A program made the translations under genes and the position numbers. Below the pieces are notes generated by a model. It was not told the DNA's origin, searched no databases, and saw only the letters and a program-made list of their open reading frames with translations. Below are positions 55,776 to 64,000 of a stretch of 64,000 nucleotides of DNA, one piece after another. Within the stretch, counting starts at the first letter, position 1. Every line of letters begins with the position of its first letter. This DNA is from Actinoplanes sp. SE50/110 (lineage in GTDB: Bacteria; Actinomycetota; Actinomycetes; Mycobacteriales; Micromonosporaceae), in NCBI RefSeq assembly GCF_900119315.1, contig NZ_LT827010.1, forward strand, positions 2,278,001 through 2,342,000, read 5' to 3'.

Positions 55776-56945
55776 ATGCGAATGGTGTACGGGGACGACA
55801 GTGTGCGATCGCCGCAGGAGACCCGGGTCTCCGCATTCGTCGACGAGATGTTCGGTGATCTGGGCCGGGCCGATCAGCGCCGGTGGGCGCGAATCTATCT
55901 CCGGGGAATGCTCACCGCACGCGGCAAGAAAACCGTTCAGGAAATAGCCCGCTCGGTCGGCGCGGAATCTTTCGTCGCGCGCGGCCTGCGCCAGTTCATC
56001 AATTTCAGCCCGTGGGACTGGGGCGGTCCGCGGCGCCGGCTCGCCGAGATGCTCTGGGACGCCGCGCCCGGGCAGGCGCTCACCGTCGCGGTGTCGGCGA
56101 TCCCGAAACGCGGCTCGCAGAGCGTCGGGGTGCAGCGCCGGTTCGTCGTGGCGGCCGGCCGCACGGTCAACTGCCAGCTGGTGGTGAGCCTGTTCCTGGC
56201 CACCGGGCGGCAGCTGGTGCCGGTGGACTGGGAGCTGGTGCTCGGCCCGGAGTGGGGCGCCGACCGGGCCCGGCGGGCCCGGGCCCGGATCCCGGACTCG
56301 GTCGAGGCGCGACCGGTGTGGCGGCACGTGCTCGACGTCGTGCGGCGATCGGCCCGGTTCCGCGCCGGGCTGCCGCTGGTGGCCGACCTGAGCGAGCTGG
56401 ACGAGGTGTGGCCGCTGGTGGTGGCGCTGGCCGGACGCCGGGAGCTGGTCATCGCGGTGTCCCCGGGCCAGCGCATCCCGGCGTGCCGGGCGGGCCGGCC
56501 GGGGGACGGGACCTCGCCGACGGTAGGCGAGTTGCTGCAGGCCGCGGCGGCCGGTCGGGCCCGGCACAGCGTCACCGTGCCGGACCCGGACGGCACGCCG
56601 CGGACGGTGGCGGTGCAGTCGGTGGCGCTGCGTGGCGGCCGGGGCGCCGACCTGTGGCTGCTGGGCGAGTGGTCGCCGGAATCCCGCCGGTTCACCCGGT
56701 ACTGGCTGACCAACCGGGCCGACCGGCCGGGCACCACGCTGGAGCTGGGCCGGTACGCCGACCGGACCGCCGGGACACTGGCCGAACTGCGCCGGGATTT
56801 CGGCGTGCTGGATTACGAGGGACGCTCGTTCCCCGGCTGGCATCACCACATGACGATGGTGTCCGCGGCGTACACCTTGCAATTGATTGATGTCTGCTCG
56901 GCCGTTCTGCAGGCCGCCGGGGCAGTTTTTCCCGGAACGATTTGA
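55776..56945 (+). CDS. IS701-transposase-like protein embedded in the cluster
   Basis: 389 residues, ATG 55776. N-terminal block GDLGRADQRRWARIYLRGML and RGLRQFINFSPWDWGGPRRR, then PKRGSQSVGVQRRF and a C-terminal DYEGRSFPGWHHHMTM match IS701-family DDE transposases. The first catalytic aspartates, normally in a V-D-D-x-x-x-PK(R/K)G context, are replaced (TVAVSAIPKRG). The second region LPLVADLSELDE and the Glu region remain. It is the right length, intact, and lies between biosynthetic genes with no terminal inverted repeats seen. Best read as a domesticated or inactive transposase, perhaps DNA-binding; simple relic is the alternative. Confidence 0.75.
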   Translation: MRMVYGDDSVRSPQETRVSAFVDEMFGDLGRADQRRWARIYLRGMLTARGKKTVQEIARSVGAESFVARGLRQFINFSPWDWGGPRRRLAEMLWDAAPGQALTVAVSAIPKRGSQSVGVQRRFVVAAGRTVNCQLVVSLFLATGRQLVPVDWELVLGPEWGADRARRARARIPDSVEARPVWRHVLDVVRRSARFRAGLPLVADLSELDEVWPLVVALAGRRELVIAVSPGQRIPACRAGRPGDGTSPTVGELLQAAAAGRARHSVTVPDPDGTPRTVAVQSVALRGGRGADLWLLGEWSPESRRFTRYWLTNRADRPGTTLELGRYADRTAGTLAELRRDFGVLDYEGRSFPGWHHHMTMVSAAYTLQLIDVCSAVLQAAGAVFPGTI

Positions 56946-57032
56946 CGAAGTCGCCGTTTCTTTCCCCAACGGATCGGCGCATGCTTTTCCTATCACTTTC
57001 CAAACCTTTTCCCGATGGTGAGGTGATTCGTC

Positions 57033-58208
57033 GTGCTGTGGGAACCCCCCGAGACCGGGGAACAATCGGAATGGCTGTCCCGGGTGGCGGCGCTGGCGCC
57101 GCTGATCGAACGGCACCGCGCCGAGGCCGACCGGGAGCGCCGCACCCCGCAGGCCGTCTTCGAGGCGTTGCGCGACGCCGGGATCCCGCGGATGTGGGTC
57201 TCCACCGAGTTCGGCGGCGGCCAGGTCGGCCTGCACACCGGATCGCTGGTGATCCAGGCGCTGGCCCGGCTGGACGCCTCGGTCGCCTGGCAGATGGGTG
57301 TGCAGGGGGCGATCGGCCGGATCTCCGACTACCTGCCCGAGCAGACCGCCCGGGAGCTGTTCAAGCAGAGCGGCGGTCTGGTGGTCGGCGCGGTGAACCC
57401 GGCGGGGCGGGCCGAGGAGACCGCCGGCGGGTACCGGATCAGCGGCCGGTGGGGCTTCGCGAGCGGCTCGGCGTTCGCCGACTGGCTGGTCTGTGCCGCG
57501 CCGGTGCACCGCGACGGACAGCCGGTGCTGCGCGGGTCCGCGCCCGAGCTGCGGATGCTGTTCGTGCCGGTGTCCGCGGTCCGGCTCCTGGACAACTGGC
57601 ACACGCTGGGTCTGCGCGGCACCGGCAGCAACGACTTCGAGGCCGACGACGTCTTCGTGCCGGCCGAGTACACGGTGGACCAGGCGGCGATGCTGCGGCC
57701 GCCGGCCGGCCGGTTCTCCCGCGCCTACCCGATCGGCTACTACGACTTCGGCCCGTTCACTTCCGCCTCGACCGCCGCCGGGGTGGCCCGGGACGCCGTG
57801 GCGACGGTGACCGAGCTGGTCCGCGGCAAGGTGCAGACCGGCGGCTCGGGCAGCCTGGCCCGTAGCCACGTGGTCCAGGACCGCCTGGCCCGGGCCACCA
57901 TGCACGTGCACACCGCGCGGACGCTGCTGCGGGACACCGCCGAGCGGGTCACCGAGTCCGGTGAGAGCGGCGGCGAACGCCTGACCGCCACCGTCCGGCT
58001 CACCGCGGCCACCGTCGCCGAACTGGCCGTGCAGGCCGTGGACATCGCGTACGACCTGGCCGGCTCCACCTCGCTCTATGAGACCAGCCGGCTGGAGCGG
58101 GCGTTCCGCGACGTGCACTCGGCGGTCAAGCACATCACCCTCGCTCCGCAGCACTTCGAGATGGTCGGCCAGTACCTGGTCGGCGGCGAACTGCGCGTCC
58201 GCCGCTGA
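57033..58208 (+). CDS. Acyl-CoA-dehydrogenase-fold flavin monooxygenase
   Basis: 391 residues from GTG 57033. The fold is that of acyl-CoA dehydrogenases and of the two-component (group D) flavin monooxygenases such as HsaA or the nitrososynthases. Recognisable segments are FEALRDAGIPRMWVSTEFGG, GGYRISGRWGFASGSAFADW, LRGTGSNDFEADDVFVP and the helical C-terminus ERAFRDVHSAVKHITLAPQH. The usual catalytic Glu of dehydrogenases is not evident. The flavin reductase at 60782 in the same cluster would supply reduced flavin, so hydroxylation or N-oxygenation of a pathway intermediate is likely. Confidence 0.85.
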   Translation: MLWEPPETGEQSEWLSRVAALAPLIERHRAEADRERRTPQAVFEALRDAGIPRMWVSTEFGGGQVGLHTGSLVIQALARLDASVAWQMGVQGAIGRISDYLPEQTARELFKQSGGLVVGAVNPAGRAEETAGGYRISGRWGFASGSAFADWLVCAAPVHRDGQPVLRGSAPELRMLFVPVSAVRLLDNWHTLGLRGTGSNDFEADDVFVPAEYTVDQAAMLRPPAGRFSRAYPIGYYDFGPFTSASTAAGVARDAVATVTELVRGKVQTGGSGSLARSHVVQDRLARATMHVHTARTLLRDTAERVTESGESGGERLTATVRLTAATVAELAVQAVDIAYDLAGSTSLYETSRLERAFRDVHSAVKHITLAPQHFEMVGQYLVGGELRVRR

Positions 58209-58237
58209 TCTCTTCCGCTTCCCGAAAGGACCCCGCA

Positions 58238-59305
58238 ATGCCGAACATGAAGGCAGTTCAGCTGCTCGCACCGCGCAAGACGGTGCTCGCCGAAGTGCCG
58301 GTGCCGGCGACCCCGGCCGACGGCCTGCTGCTCAAGACCCGCTGTGTCTCCATCTGCTCGACCGACATCTCGTTCTTCGAGGGTCACCTGTTCCCCTCCG
58401 AGTACCCGGTGATCCTCGGCCACGAGTACCTGGGCGAGGTCGTCGACATCGGACCCGAGTTCGACGGCGGCGGTGTCGACGTGCGGATCGGCGACCGCAT
58501 CGTCTACTGGGGGCAGACCGACTACGGCGGCTTCGCCGAGTACCGCAGCCTGCGGCCGATCTTCTCGGGCCAGATCCTCGAGGACGTGTTCTGGGCCGAC
58601 CGGCACTTCTTCGACGACGACCGGGCCGCCGCGGTCAAGGTGCCGGACGACCTCAGCGACCTGGAGGCCTCGTTCATCGAGCCGACCACCGGCGCGCTGC
58701 GCTCGGTGCTGACCAACCCGCCGCAGGTCGGCGACCGGGTGCTGATCCTGGGCACCGGCCCGATCGGGATCATCGCGGGCAGTGTCATCCAGCGGCTGCT
58801 GGCGCCGAACCGGATCGTCTCGATGGACGCCAACCCGGCCCGCAACCAGCACGCCGAGGAGCACTTCTCGCAGCACGCGTATCTGCCGCACGAGCTGATC
58901 GACACGGTGCCGGAGAGCACCTTCGACTACGTCTTCGACACGCTGCCGACGATCAGCGGAGTGCCGGAGGAGAACGACCCGCGCCGGGTGGCGATGCGCA
59001 AGCTGAAGCCGGGCGGCCACTACGTGCTGTACGGGGCGTCGCAGGAGATGCAGAAGTTCGACACCTGGCTGATGCTCGCCAAGGGCATCCGGATCAGCGC
59101 CGCGCCGTTCGACGTGACGCACTTCCCGATGCACAAGACCGCCAACGTGATCACGTCGGCGATGCAGATGCTGCGTTCCCGGATCGTCGACGGCCGGCGG
59201 CTGCTCTCCCACGTCTGCCGGTTCGACGACTACGACGGCCTGGTCGACGTGCTGGAGAACTACCGGCACACCACCAGCCTGAAGACCATCGTCGACTTCC
59301 GCTAG
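58238..59305 (+). CDS. Zinc-dependent medium-chain dehydrogenase
   Basis: 355 residues. MDR fold: catalytic zinc ligands Cys in SICSTDISF, His-Glu in LGHEYLGEV and Glu in EPTTGAL; nucleotide loop LILGTGPIGIIAG with MDANPARN, indicating the acidic residue after the second strand and hence probable NAD(H). The structural-zinc CxxCxxC loop is missing, replaced by a short RSLRPIFSGQ stretch. Such proteins act on sugars, polyols or cyclitols. The ribosome site AAAGGA precedes the ATG by a normal distance. Neighbours suggest a role in the cluster's sugar-like building block. Confidence 0.85.
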   Translation: MPNMKAVQLLAPRKTVLAEVPVPATPADGLLLKTRCVSICSTDISFFEGHLFPSEYPVILGHEYLGEVVDIGPEFDGGGVDVRIGDRIVYWGQTDYGGFAEYRSLRPIFSGQILEDVFWADRHFFDDDRAAAVKVPDDLSDLEASFIEPTTGALRSVLTNPPQVGDRVLILGTGPIGIIAGSVIQRLLAPNRIVSMDANPARNQHAEEHFSQHAYLPHELIDTVPESTFDYVFDTLPTISGVPEENDPRRVAMRKLKPGGHYVLYGASQEMQKFDTWLMLAKGIRISAAPFDVTHFPMHKTANVITSAMQMLRSRIVDGRRLLSHVCRFDDYDGLVDVLENYRHTTSLKTIVDFR

Positions 59306-59310
59306 CGGCC

Positions 59311-59336
59311 GGGGGCCGGGCTCCGGCCCGGCTCCC
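59311..59336 (+). terminator. Hairpin between dehydrogenase and glycosyltransferase genes
   Basis: GCCGGGC-TCCG-GCCCGGC extended by GGGG/TCCC with one G-T pair. It may attenuate transcription within the cluster. Confidence 0.4.
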
Positions 59337-59363
59337 GCCGCCCCCGAGGAAAGAGGAGAGTCG

Positions 59364-60776
<1,413 letters not shown>

Positions 60777-60781
60777 CCGCG

Positions 60782-61288
60782 ATGTCGGTGACCACGTCCG
60801 ACTTCACCAGTCTGATGGCCCGGGTGCCCGGGCCGGTGGTGGTGGCGACCACGGTGGACCCGGACGGCCGGCGGTGGGGTTTCACCGCCAGCGCGTTCAG
60901 CTCGCTGTCGCTGAGCCCGCCGCTGGTGCTGCTCTGCCTGGCGAAGTCCGCCAGCACGCACGCCGCGTTCGTGCGCGCCGAGCGCTTCCTGGTCAACGTA
61001 CTGGCCGCCGATCAGGCGGCGGTGGCGGCCCGGTTCGCCCGCTCCGGCGAGGACCGGTTCGCGGCCGGCGACATGCGGCCGTACGAGCTGGGTCTGCCCG
61101 GTCTGCCCGGCGCCGCGGCCCGGGCCGCCTGTGCCCTGGACAGTGTCCTGGAGGGCGGCGACCACAGCATCCTGGTCGGCCGGGTGCTGGCGGTCACGGT
61201 GGCCGAGCCGGCCCCGCTGGTGCACTGCGACCGCGCTTTCGCCCGGCCGGTGCCGCTCGATCAACTCGCGGTGGCCCGGTCGCGGTAG
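60782..61288 (+). CDS. Flavin reductase (HpaC/HsaB type)
   Basis: 168 residues from ATG 60782 (three codons after a GTG that overlaps the otsA stop), with GAGAGGGG upstream. Split-barrel FMN-binding fold: MARVPGPVVVATTVDPDGRR, GFTASAFSSLSLSPPLVLLC and FLVNVLAADQ, then GGDHSILVGRVLAV. It uses NAD(P)H to supply free reduced flavin to a two-component oxygenase, here most likely the protein at 57033. Last gene of the cluster. The C-terminal codons with the stop are part of a 60-bp tandem duplication. Confidence 0.9.
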   Translation: MSVTTSDFTSLMARVPGPVVVATTVDPDGRRWGFTASAFSSLSLSPPLVLLCLAKSASTHAAFVRAERFLVNVLAADQAAVAARFARSGEDRFAAGDMRPYELGLPGLPGAAARAACALDSVLEGGDHSILVGRVLAVTVAEPAPLVHCDRAFARPVPLDQLAVARSR

Positions 61289-61360
61289 GCGGTCCCTTGC
61301 GCCTTGCCGGTGCCGTTCGGTCAGCCTGCGGTGGCCCGGTCGCGGTAGGCGGTCTTCTTC
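61241..61360. repeat. 60-bp tandem duplication across convergent gene ends
   Basis: Copies 61241-61300 and 61301-61360 differ at about 12 positions; a 22-bp core GCGGTGGCCCGGTCGCGGTA with GG is identical. The first copy holds the flavin reductase end (PLDQLAVARSR-stop), the second the C-terminus of the CGNR protein on the other strand. Confidence 0.93.
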
Positions 61361-61869
61361 GCCCGGTTGCCGCATGCGCTCATCGCGCACCAGCGCCGGG
61401 TGCCGGGCCGCGAGTTGTCCACGAACAGCGCGCTGCAGGCCGGGTCGGCGCACTCCCGGATCCGGCTCGCGGCCGGCGTGGTGGCCAGGTCGAGGGCGTC
61501 CCGGGCGACCAGCGAGAGGGTGGCGGCGACCGGGTCGCCGGCGGTCCAGTCCAGCGTGCCGGCCGGCTGGACCGCCGGGATCGGCGGTGGTGCCGCGGCG
61601 ATCCGGTTGACCAGGTCCAGGTCGGTCGCCGCGCACCCCGCCGGTCCCTTGGTGACCAGGGTGAACACCGCCTCCCGAAAGCGTTGCACGTCGGCCGGCG
61701 GAAGGCTCGCGACGGTGGCCGGCACCGGGCCGAACTGCGTCACCCAGGCGAGGACCGCGGCCGGGGTGGGCAGCTCCTCGACGGCGTCGGGATGGCCGCG
61801 ACGGCGCAGCGTGCGGGTGAAGTCCAGGCACAGGCGCCCGGCGCCTTGACGGAACGGTTCGGCTGCCAC
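61321..61869 (-). CDS. CGNR zinc-finger (ABATE-domain) regulator
   Basis: 182 residues from GTG 61869, the first start after the operator region; the frame is open further upstream over the promoter. N-terminal ABATE domain (GAGRLCLDFTRTLRRRGHPD; LPTPAAVLAWVTQFG) and C-terminal zinc finger with ECADPACSALFVD, RRWCAMSACGNRAK. These proteins are treated as stress-responsive transcription regulators. Divergent from an MFS gene with several GGAACC repeats between, so it probably controls that exporter and itself. No clear Shine-Dalgarno; translation may be leaderless or nearly so. Confidence 0.87.
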   Translation of the reverse strand: MAAEPFRQGAGRLCLDFTRTLRRRGHPDAVEELPTPAAVLAWVTQFGPVPATVASLPPADVQRFREAVFTLVTKGPAGCAATDLDLVNRIAAAPPPIPAVQPAGTLDWTAGDPVAATLSLVARDALDLATTPAASRIRECADPACSALFVDNSRPGTRRWCAMSACGNRAKKTAYRDRATAG

Positions 61870-61886
61870 CCCTGCACCGTATCTCA

Positions 61887-61931
61887 GGAACCGGTTTGAC
61901 CCGTTCCCCGGGAACCGGTTATATAGGTTCC
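61887..61931 (+). promoter_or_regulatory. MFS promoter overlapped by GGAACC operator repeats
   Basis: TTGACC (61896-61901), 18-bp spacer, TATATA (61920-61925). GGAACCGGTT occurs at 61887 and 61911 (24 bp apart), and GGTTCC at 61926-61931 forms an inverted repeat with the second copy. A regulator bound here would cover the promoter. Confidence 0.7.
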
Positions 61932-61954
61932 ATACCCACTTACGAGGAGTTGTC

Positions 61955-63184
61955 GTGACGGACCTGAAGTCATCCCCGGCGCCGTCTCGCCGGTTGATCC
62001 TGCTCATGGCCCTGGCCTGCGGCGTCGGTGTGGCCAACGTCTACTTCCCGCAGGCGATCACCCCGCTGCTCGCCCGGGACCTGCACATCTCGGAGAGCAC
62101 GGCGACCACCGTCGCGACCATGGCCCAGCTGGGCTACGCGGCCGGGATCTTCCTGCTCGTCCCGCTCGGCGACCGGCTGCCCCGCCGCCGCCTGATCGCC
62201 ACCCTGTTCGGCGTCGTGGCGGCCGGCCTGTTCCTGGCCGGGATCTCCTCCTCGGTGCCGCCGCTGCTCGCGTTCTGCGCGATCGTCGGCGCGGCCACCG
62301 TGGTGCCGCAGATCCTCATCCCGATGGCCGCCGACCTGGCCGGGCCGACCAGCGCCGCCGGCACCGTGGGCATCCTGCAGGGCGGCCTGCTCGGCGGGGT
62401 GCTGCTGGCCCGCACCTTCGGCGGCACGCTCGGCCAGCTGCTGGGTTGGCGCGCGCCGTACCTGATCGCCGCCGCGCTCGCGGTGCTGCTCGCGATCGCC
62501 CTGGTGGTGGCGCTGCCGGCGACCGCACCCTCGTCGACCGAGCGGTATCCCGCCCTGCTGGCCACCTCGCTGCGGCTGCTGCGCACCCAGCCCGCCCTGC
62601 GGTGGTCCTGCCTCTACCAGTTCCTGCTGTTCGGCGCGTTCACCGCGGCCTGGACCAGCATCGCGCTCCACCTCACCGGACCGGCGTTCGGTTACGGCAC
62701 CAGCGTCGTCGGCCTGGTCGCCCTGGTCGGCGCGGCCAGCGTCTTCGCGGTGCCGGTGGCCGGCCGGCAGATCGACCGGCGCGGGCCGGACGTGATCAGC
62801 GTGCTCTGCTTCGGCGGCCTGCTGCTGGCCGCGGCGGTGCTGCTCACCGGGACCTGGCACGGCGTGCCCGGCCTGATCGGGCTGACCGCCGGCATGCTGC
62901 TGCTCGACGTGTCGGTGCAGACCAGCCAGGTGGCCAACCAGGCGCGGATCTTCGCCCTGGTGCCGGGCGCCCGCAGCCGGCTCAACAGTGTGTACATGAC
63001 CGCCGTCTTCCTGGGCGGCACCTGCGGCTCGTGGGCCGGCGCCCGGATCTACCTGCACTTCGGCTGGGGCGCGGTGGCCGCGCTGGTGGCCGTCGCCGGG
63101 GTGGCCGCCCTCGCCGGGCACCTGCTGCGCCTGCGGATCACGGCGCCGGCCGGCCGCCGGGAGTCGGCGGAGGCCGCCGCATGA
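61955..63184 (+). CDS. MFS exporter
   Basis: 409 residues from GTG 61955 with GAGGAG upstream. Twelve TM segments; loop 2-3 motif LLVPLGDRLPRRRLIATLFG; opening helix ALACGVGVANVYFPQAITPL resembles the YnfM/Bcr-like proton-driven drug exporters. Probably regulated by the divergent CGNR protein. Its stop overlaps the next ATG (ATGA), and this junction has been duplicated. Confidence 0.9.
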   Translation: MTDLKSSPAPSRRLILLMALACGVGVANVYFPQAITPLLARDLHISESTATTVATMAQLGYAAGIFLLVPLGDRLPRRRLIATLFGVVAAGLFLAGISSSVPPLLAFCAIVGAATVVPQILIPMAADLAGPTSAAGTVGILQGGLLGGVLLARTFGGTLGQLLGWRAPYLIAAALAVLLAIALVVALPATAPSSTERYPALLATSLRLLRTQPALRWSCLYQFLLFGAFTAAWTSIALHLTGPAFGYGTSVVGLVALVGAASVFAVPVAGRQIDRRGPDVISVLCFGGLLLAAAVLLTGTWHGVPGLIGLTAGMLLLDVSVQTSQVANQARIFALVPGARSRLNSVYMTAVFLGGTCGSWAGARIYLHFGWGAVAALVAVAGVAALAGHLLRLRITAPAGRRESAEAAA

Positions 63185-63284
63185 TCTGGTTCGTCACCGG
63201 CGTCCCGCGTGGCTTCGGCCGGGAGTGGGCGGAGGCCGCCGCATGATCTGGTTCATCACCGGCGCTTCCCGCGGTTTCGGCCGG
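63161..63284. repeat. 62-bp tandem duplication at the MFS/SDR junction
   Basis: Copies 63161-63222 and 63223-63284, with a partial third start at 63285. Each covers the MFS tail (AEAAA), the ATGA overlap and the SDR N-terminus. The first copy creates a 21-codon ORF at 63181-63246 (MIWFVTGVPRGFGREWAEAA, then A-stop) whose stop again overlaps the true SDR ATG. Because 62 is not a multiple of 3, each copy restores the stop/start overlap instead of extending the protein. Confidence 0.95.
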
Positions 63285-64000
63285 GAGTGGGCGGCCGCGG
63301 CCCTGCGCCGCGGCGACCGGGTGGCCGGCACCGCCCGGCAGCCGTGCGACCTGGCCGGCCTGGCCGAGGAGTTCCCGGAGACGTTCCTCCCGCTGCGGCT
63401 CGACGTCACCGACCGCCCCGCGGCGGTCGAGGCGGTGCGCCGCGCCGCCGCCCACTTCGGCGGTCTCGACGTGGTGGTCAACAACGCCGGTTACGGCCAC
63501 TTCGGCATGGTCGAGGAGCTCGCCGAGGAGGAGATCCGGGCCCAGCTGGAGACCAACGTGCTCGGCCTGCTCTGGGTCACCCAGGCCGCGCTGCCGATCC
63601 TGCGGGTCCGCGGCGGCGGGCACATCATCCAGGTGTCCAGCATCGGCGGACTGGTCGCGTTCCCCGGCCTCGGGGCGTACAGCGCCTCCAAGTTCGCGGT
63701 CGAGGGGCTCACCCAGTCGCTCGCCCAGGAGGTGGCCGCCCAGGGCATCCGGGTGACCCTGGTGGAGCCGTCCGGGTTCCGCACCGACTGGGCCGGCCGC
63801 TCCGCCCGGCACAGCGCCGAGTCCCCGGAGTACGACCTGGTCCGCGCGGCCCGCGACCGCCGGCCCACGGCCCGCCGGGTGGGCGACCCGCGGGCCAGCG
63901 CCGCCGCCCTGCTGGCCGTCGTGGACGATCCGCGGCCGCCGCTGCGCGTCTTCTTCGGCAGCGCGCCGCTGGACATCGTCACCCGGGAGTACGAGGACCG
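63243..64000 (+). CDS. Short-chain dehydrogenase/reductase, 3' end beyond window
   Basis: 252 residues visible from ATG 63243. Classical SDR: cofactor loop ITGASRGFGREW, VVNNAGYG, catalytic Ser in IIQVSSIGG and YSASKFA (Tyr-x3-Lys), VEPSGFRTD. The second Arg in ASRGFGRE suggests NADP(H). The start was chosen over the upstream duplicate ATG at 63181, which terminates after 21 codons. Translationally linked to the MFS gene through that mini-ORF. The C-terminus lies outside the window. Confidence 0.9.
   Translation, partial: MIWFITGASRGFGREWAAAALRRGDRVAGTARQPCDLAGLAEEFPETFLPLRLDVTDRPAAVEAVRRAAAHFGGLDVVVNNAGYGHFGMVEELAEEEIRAQLETNVLGLLWVTQAALPILRVRGGGHIIQVSSIGGLVAFPGLGAYSASKFAVEGLTQSLAQEVAAQGIRVTLVEPSGFRTDWAGRSARHSAESPEYDLVRAARDRRPTARRVGDPRASAAALLAVVDDPRPPLRVFFGSAPLDIVTREYED

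Noticed and set aside
55776..56945. Active insertion sequence
   Set aside because: No terminal inverted repeats or target duplication seen, and the first catalytic aspartates are missing.

Overview
The window is high-GC (roughly 70% or more) DNA with dense, short-gapped genes, strong G/C third-position bias and GTG/TTG starts. The gene content is that of a filamentous actinomycete. It has a conservon (cvnABCD), a chitosan-utilisation csn operon, a CebR-type operator, secreted GH6, GH46 and GH92 enzymes with CBM2 or F5/8 modules, and a chemoreceptor that would suit a motile-spore former. A Micromonosporaceae member such as Actinoplanes is my inference; nothing here proves the genus. I see no rRNA, tRNA, CRISPR array or intact insertion sequence.

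Layout. 1-4.5 kb: the 5' part of a giant, eukaryote-like multidomain acetyl-CoA carboxylase (minus, runs off the left edge). 4.7-7.9 kb: secreted penicillin-acylase-family Ntn hydrolase. 8.2-11.7 kb: four overlapping conservon genes (NIT-domain kinase, roadblock, DUF742, Ras-like GTPase). 11.8-14.8 kb: superfamily 1 helicase with in-frame tandem repeats. 14.8-20.2 kb: a catabolic locus of FGGY kinase plus a class II aldolase/class III aminotransferase fusion, divergent from a PucR-type regulator. 20.3-26.9 kb: P450, decayed flavin monooxygenase, GH6-CBM2 cellulase under a CebR box, Bfd/bacterioferritin behind an iron box, LexA-like repressor, and GH46 chitosanase. 27.0-33.5 kb: csnR-csnEFG-csnH-csnK, which with the divergent chitosanase forms a complete route from chitosan to intracellular sugar phosphate. 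The transporter ATPase (MsiK in streptomycetes) is not here.

33.6-45.5 kb: MFS/ArsR pair, M14 carboxypeptidase, chemoreceptor, GH92 alpha-mannosidase with divergent LacI regulator and a palindromic operator, then small membrane and metallophosphoesterase genes. 45.5-54 kb: a regulator/oxidoreductase deletion scar, a hybrid histidine kinase coupled to an unrecognised 438-residue protein, a membrane-anchored polysaccharide deacetylase with a repetitive Thr-rich tail, an EVE protein, a hydrolase-fold protein lacking its catalytic Ser and His, and a secreted M1 peptidase.

54.2-61.3 kb: a compact one-strand cluster (GMC oxidoreductase, IS701-transposase-like protein, acyl-CoA-dehydrogenase-fold flavin monooxygenase, zinc alcohol dehydrogenase, OtsA/VldE-family glycosyltransferase, flavin reductase). 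It looks like a small specialised-metabolite pathway whose product I cannot name. 61.3-64 kb: CGNR regulator, MFS exporter and the start of an SDR gene.

An unexpected theme is short (41-62 bp) tandem duplications that copy the end of a gene together with its stop codon. I found four independent cases (33.6, 45.4, 61.2 and 63.2 kb).
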